A stretch of 9,336 bases of DNA from Acidisarcina sp. (lineage in GTDB: Bacteria > Acidobacteriota > Blastocatellia > Pyrinomonadales > Pyrinomonadaceae): contig JAJNPX010000197.1 of assembly GCA_021155145.1 (NCBI GenBank), positions 1-9,336 of the forward strand, in the 5' to 3' direction. The position numbers and the translations under genes were made by a program. The notes below the pieces were generated by a model, which was given only the letters and a program-made list of their open reading frames with translations, was not told the origin of the DNA and did no database searches. Shown here in pieces: positions 6,199 through 9,336 of this stretch (position 1 is its first letter; the number at the start of each line of letters is the position of its first letter).

Positions 6199-6402
6199 TC
6201 AGGCAAAGGTCTCTCGTGCGACCTCTCGCCGATGCCAGCACTTTGTACAAAAGCGGCTTTCGCGAAGTTCTGACATCGTCAGGTCTTCAAAATCAGGGAG
6301 ACAGCTAATCAGGTATTGCTGATCCTCCGTAAGTTCGGACCAGTTTCGGACTTTCATTGCGTTGCATCTCGGACATTGCGATTCTGAACCAAAGGCTTCC
6401 AT
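6199..6402 (-). CDS. Small zinc-ribbon-like protein
   Basis: A 67-residue protein with two paired-cysteine knuckles, CPRC (10-13) and CTKCW (52-56), separated by an acidic helical segment with WSELTEDQQYLISCLP. Two CxxC pairs about 40 residues apart fit one zinc site of ribbon type. Trp21 and Trp56 follow each knuckle at similar functional positions. The ATG at 6402 is preferred because the next Met (residue 16) would lose the first cysteine pair. No Shine-Dalgarno is obvious. It lies 178 bases upstream of the four-gene operon on the same strand and could be its first cistron or an independent gene. The family is unknown; zinc binding is an inference from the cysteines. Confidence 0.7.
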   Translation of the reverse strand: MEAFGSESQCPRCNAMKVRNWSELTEDQQYLISCLPDFEDLTMSELRESRFCTKCWHRREVARETFA

Positions 6403-6535
6403 CGGTTTTGGCGTTTTGCGGATGTATGTTTAGAATCAAGATACTAACCCGACGACGCAGGAAACTCAAAGCTATTTTCTACGCAACCGTACGGGTTTGA
6501 TCTATCTAATCCTTTCGACCGACCCGTAAAGATAA
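6403..6535. promoter_or_regulatory. Divergent intergenic region
   Basis: These 133 bases separate the minus-strand zinc-ribbon gene from the plus-strand M14 peptidase, so they should carry promoters in both directions. The only plus-strand candidate I see is TTGCGG (6416-6421) with GATACT (6440-6445) at 18 bases, a weak match. No operator-like palindrome was found. Confidence 0.35.
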
Positions 6536-9336
6536 ATGAATATCAAAAAGCTTCTGTTTCTGGCGACCTTTCTGGCAGTCAACTGTTTGACCGTTTCTGC
6601 TCAGACCGAAGAGAAATTCGATTTCTACACCCGCGGAGAATACCGGGCAAATGTCCCGAGGCCGCAATCGATCTTGCGTTATGATGTGGGCGACCATCAT
6701 ACGACCTATGCTCAAATGGAGCAGGTGATCAACGCGATCGCGTCAGCGGCGCCGGACCGTGTGAAGATCCTCCCAATCGGAACGACAAATGAACACCGGA
6801 TGCAATATCTGATCGCCATCTCGGCTCCGGAGAACATGGCCCGCCTTGATGAGATCAAGGCTCAGAATGGCAGACTGGTCGATCCGCGTCGGACCTCAGT
6901 CAGCGAAGCTGCGGCGATAGCTCAAAATAACCCTGCGATCGCATGGATGGCATACACCATCCACGGTAACGAATCTTCGTCGTTCGAGGCTTTTATGCAG
7001 GTGGTTTACCAGCTTGCTGCTTCAAATGAGCCGGCGACATTGGATATCCTCAAGAATACGGTCGTGCTTGTACTCGCGGGCGAGAACCCGGACGGCCACG
7101 AGCGCTTTGCCACCTGGTACAACTCGGTTGCCGTCGGCGATCCGAACCGCAATGCTATCGAACACCGCGAGCCATGGGCAATTTGGGGGCGGGTGAATCA
7201 CTATCGATTCAATTTGAACCGCGACACGCTAGCATTTACCCAAAAGGAATCGCGGAATATGCAGAAGGCATACATGGAGTGGAATCCGCAACTCGCGGTA
7301 GATCATCACGGCCAGCCTTCGCAGTATTTCTTTCCGCCGGTCTCGTTGCCTATAAACCCGAATCTCCCGCAGCCGCAGTACAACAAATGGCTCGATGTTT
7401 ATGGGCGAGCCAATGCGGCCGCATTCGATCGCAACAAATGGGATTACTACGTGAGGGACGTGTTCGACGCCTTTTATCCGGGGTATTGGGATATGTATCC
7501 CTCGCTCAACGGCGCCACTGGAATGACTTATGAGACCGACGGCGGCGGATTCAAGGGGCTCAAATGGACCCGGGATGACGGAACGATCGTTACATTTCGT
7601 TCATCCATCGCTAAACATTACGTCGCATCGATGACCACACTCGAATCGACCGCAAAGAACAAGGTCGAGAGGATCAAGGACTTCTACGATTTCCGAGCCA
7701 GAGGCATGGCTGACCAGGCTCGTTCGAAGATGAAGCGCGTTGTGATCGATCCGACCAGCGACCGCGTAAAGGCCGCCGAACTTGTCGAGGTCCTGAGGCT
7801 CTCCAATGTCGAAGTTAAAGTTGCGTCGTCATCATTCACTTCGCCGACCGCCCACTCGTATATGGAGAAGGATGCGAAGGCGGCCTCACGCACTTTCCCG
7901 GCCGGTTCATACGTCATCGACCTCGACCAGCCTCAGAGAATTTATATAAAAGCGGTGCTCGAACAGGACACGCCGCAGGACAAAGCCTTCGTTGATGACA
8001 ACATGGCCCGATTCAAACGAAACCAGATGCGTGGAAAGGGCCAGCCAAAGGAAGACTACGGTTTTTACGACATAACGGCTTGGTCAATGCCTCTCGCGTT
8101 CGGCGTGGATGCCTGGTGGACCGAAGAATCCACAAATTTTGCGGGATCGATGGTCGATCAGACGATGCTCGAAAATGCAAAACGCGGCGGCGTGACGGGC
8201 CGCGCCGCGATCTCGTACATTATCCCGTACGAGACCGATTCTACCGGCGCCATGGTGATCCGGCTCTTGCAGGAAGGATTCAAGATCGCGGTAGCTACGC
8301 GACCACTGAATGCGGGCGGGCGAAACTGGAAACGTGGAACGTTCGTGGTAAGGATTTCTAGAAATCCGGATACGATTCACGATGCGATCGCCAAATATGC
8401 TCGAGACATGGGCGTCAACGTAACGGCGGTCAATTCCGGATATAGCGAAGAAGGCGACACAAGCGTCGGCGGTGAGGCGGTTGTCTCGCTTCGCAAGCCG
8501 AAGATTGCGATCGCGGCTGACGAAGGCGTAACGCAGGAATCTTACGGATCGATCTGGTGGACTTTCGATAAGAACGGCATCACCTTTACACCGATGACGA
8601 TACCGACGATCAGGGGAGGAGGCCTTAAGGATTATAACGTCCTTATTATCCCAGAAGGCTCGGCCGGACGTTACATGAGTTCGTTCGGGTCAGGTGGGGT
8701 TACCGCGCTGAAGGAATTTGCGTCGGGCGGCGGAACGATCGTAACTATAAGCGGTGCGTCGGTTTTCGCCGCGTTGAAGGATGTCGGACTCTCGTCGGTC
8801 AAGTTGGTGGGTAGCGAGGACGACGAACAAAAGGGAAAGGCCGAGGACGAAAAGGACGCAAAACCAACTGCCACCCCAACACCCGAACCGGCAGGAATGG
8901 ATCCAAAATCTGACCGCGAAGAGGGCATCGCCCCGAGCCTACCCCCGATCGCATCGCCATCGGCAAATGCCAACAAGGTTCCGGAGGCACTTCCGGGAGC
9001 TATCTTTCGGGCGACCGTCGATCGTACGACATATATCAATTACGGTGTCGAAAAGAATGAGATACCTGTGCTGCTCGCAAGCGGTTATTTCTTCCGCTAT
9101 TCCAAGGAAGGGACAAACGCTCTGGTCTTTGACGCCTCTCCGAAAAGACCGTTAACAATATCCGGTTTCGTTTGGGAGGGTAACACTGAGCGTCTCTTGA
9201 AGGGAACAGCATATGTCATAGACGAATCGCTTGGAGGCGGGCATGTGGTCCTTTTTGCCGAGGATCCCTTCTATCGTGGAATGACCCGATCGACCTCTAG
9301 ACAATTTTTCAACGCCATCGCCTTTAATGGTATATT
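6536..9336 (+). CDS. Secreted M14 zinc carboxypeptidase with amidotransferase-like tail, 3' end missing
   Basis: The frame is open for 933 codons to the window edge. A Sec signal peptide covers residues 1-22 (KK, then a hydrophobic core, then VSA before QTEE). The M14 peptidase domain (about 40-370) keeps its active site: zinc ligands His143 and Glu146 in HGNES, ENPDG at 183-187, substrate-binding FNLNRD (225-230), DHHG with the third zinc His (257 or 258), and the catalytic Glu333 in TYETDGG. This is a metallocarboxypeptidase that should act outside the cytoplasm. A middle region of about 280 residues has no motif I can name. From about residue 655 a class I glutamine-amidotransferase-like fold begins (KPKIAIAADEG, VLIIPEG, GGTIVTISG) but lacks the usual Cys nucleophile. 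It is split by a charged and Pro-rich low-complexity insert (about 762-820). The last residues (GGGHVVLFAEDPFYRG, then RQFFNAIAF) resemble the usual end of this fold, so few residues are missing. The ribosome site before ATG is weak. Confidence 0.92.
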   Translation, partial: MNIKKLLFLATFLAVNCLTVSAQTEEKFDFYTRGEYRANVPRPQSILRYDVGDHHTTYAQMEQVINAIASAAPDRVKILPIGTTNEHRMQYLIAISAPENMARLDEIKAQNGRLVDPRRTSVSEAAAIAQNNPAIAWMAYTIHGNESSSFEAFMQVVYQLAASNEPATLDILKNTVVLVLAGENPDGHERFATWYNSVAVGDPNRNAIEHREPWAIWGRVNHYRFNLNRDTLAFTQKESRNMQKAYMEWNPQLAVDHHGQPSQYFFPPVSLPINPNLPQPQYNKWLDVYGRANAAAFDRNKWDYYVRDVFDAFYPGYWDMYPSLNGATGMTYETDGGGFKGLKWTRDDGTIVTFRSSIAKHYVASMTTLESTAKNKVERIKDFYDFRARGMADQARSKMKRVVIDPTSDRVKAAELVEVLRLSNVEVKVASSSFTSPTAHSYMEKDAKAASRTFPAGSYVIDLDQPQRIYIKAVLEQDTPQDKAFVDDNMARFKRNQMRGKGQPKEDYGFYDITAWSMPLAFGVDAWWTEESTNFAGSMVDQTMLENAKRGGVTGRAAISYIIPYETDSTGAMVIRLLQEGFKIAVATRPLNAGGRNWKRGTFVVRISRNPDTIHDAIAKYARDMGVNVTAVNSGYSEEGDTSVGGEAVVSLRKPKIAIAADEGVTQESYGSIWWTFDKNGITFTPMTIPTIRGGGLKDYNVLIIPEGSAGRYMSSFGSGGVTALKEFASGGGTIVTISGASVFAALKDVGLSSVKLVGSEDDEQKGKAEDEKDAKPTATPTPEPAGMDPKSDREEGIAPSLPPIASPSANANKVPEALPGAIFRATVDRTTYINYGVEKNEIPVLLASGYFFRYSKEGTNALVFDASPKRPLTISGFVWEGNTERLLKGTAYVIDESLGGGHVVLFAEDPFYRGMTRSTSRQFFNAIAFNGI

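Overview
The window is about 9.3 kb of moderately GC-rich bacterial chromosome. No rRNA, tRNA, transposase, phage gene or CRISPR array was found. The gene mix is a large secreted M14 peptidase with an amidotransferase-like tail, a fasciclin-domain protein, a small zinc-ribbon protein, and a primase plus ligase cassette without an adjacent classical Ku. This mix and the codon use fit an Acidobacteriota-type genome (Blastocatellia-like). That is an inference from gene content, not a marker-gene assignment.

Layout. Positions 1-432 (+) are the 3' end of a fasciclin (FAS1) protein, followed by a strong intrinsic terminator. Positions 511-1009 are non-coding. They hold an extended -10 promoter-like sequence and a six-unit 11-12 bp tandem repeat enclosed by a perfect 13-bp inverted repeat. 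Positions 1010-1456 (+) encode a three-helix membrane protein with a DUF305 domain, with its own terminator. Positions 1511-1956 are mostly empty, with at most one doubtful small minus-strand ORF. Positions 1957-6020 (-) are a tightly packed four-gene operon. In transcription order it encodes a 202-aa protein of unknown function, a 240-aa protein of unknown function, a divergent ATP-dependent ligase (488 aa), and a primase-polymerase fused to a HAD phosphatase (412 aa). A 67-aa zinc-ribbon protein (6199-6402, -) lies just upstream in the same direction. Positions 6536-9336 (+) encode a signal-peptide-bearing M14 metallocarboxypeptidase that runs off the right edge, probably very close to its natural end.

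How the genes may work together. The operon is the most interesting part. A polymerase of the archaeo-eukaryotic primase (AEP) class, a phosphatase with an intact HAD active site and a nucleotidyl-transferase ligase are the three activities needed to fill, clean and seal a broken nucleic-acid end. In bacterial LigD these three sit in one polypeptide that works with Ku. Here they are split and rearranged, the phosphatase is of a different fold, no recognisable Ku is present, and two co-transcribed proteins of unknown function precede them. This suggests a Ku-less, or alternatively bridged, end-repair cassette, with the two unknown proteins as candidate DNA-binding or recruiting partners. The flanking fasciclin, DUF305 and M14 genes are envelope or secreted functions with no visible link to the cassette.
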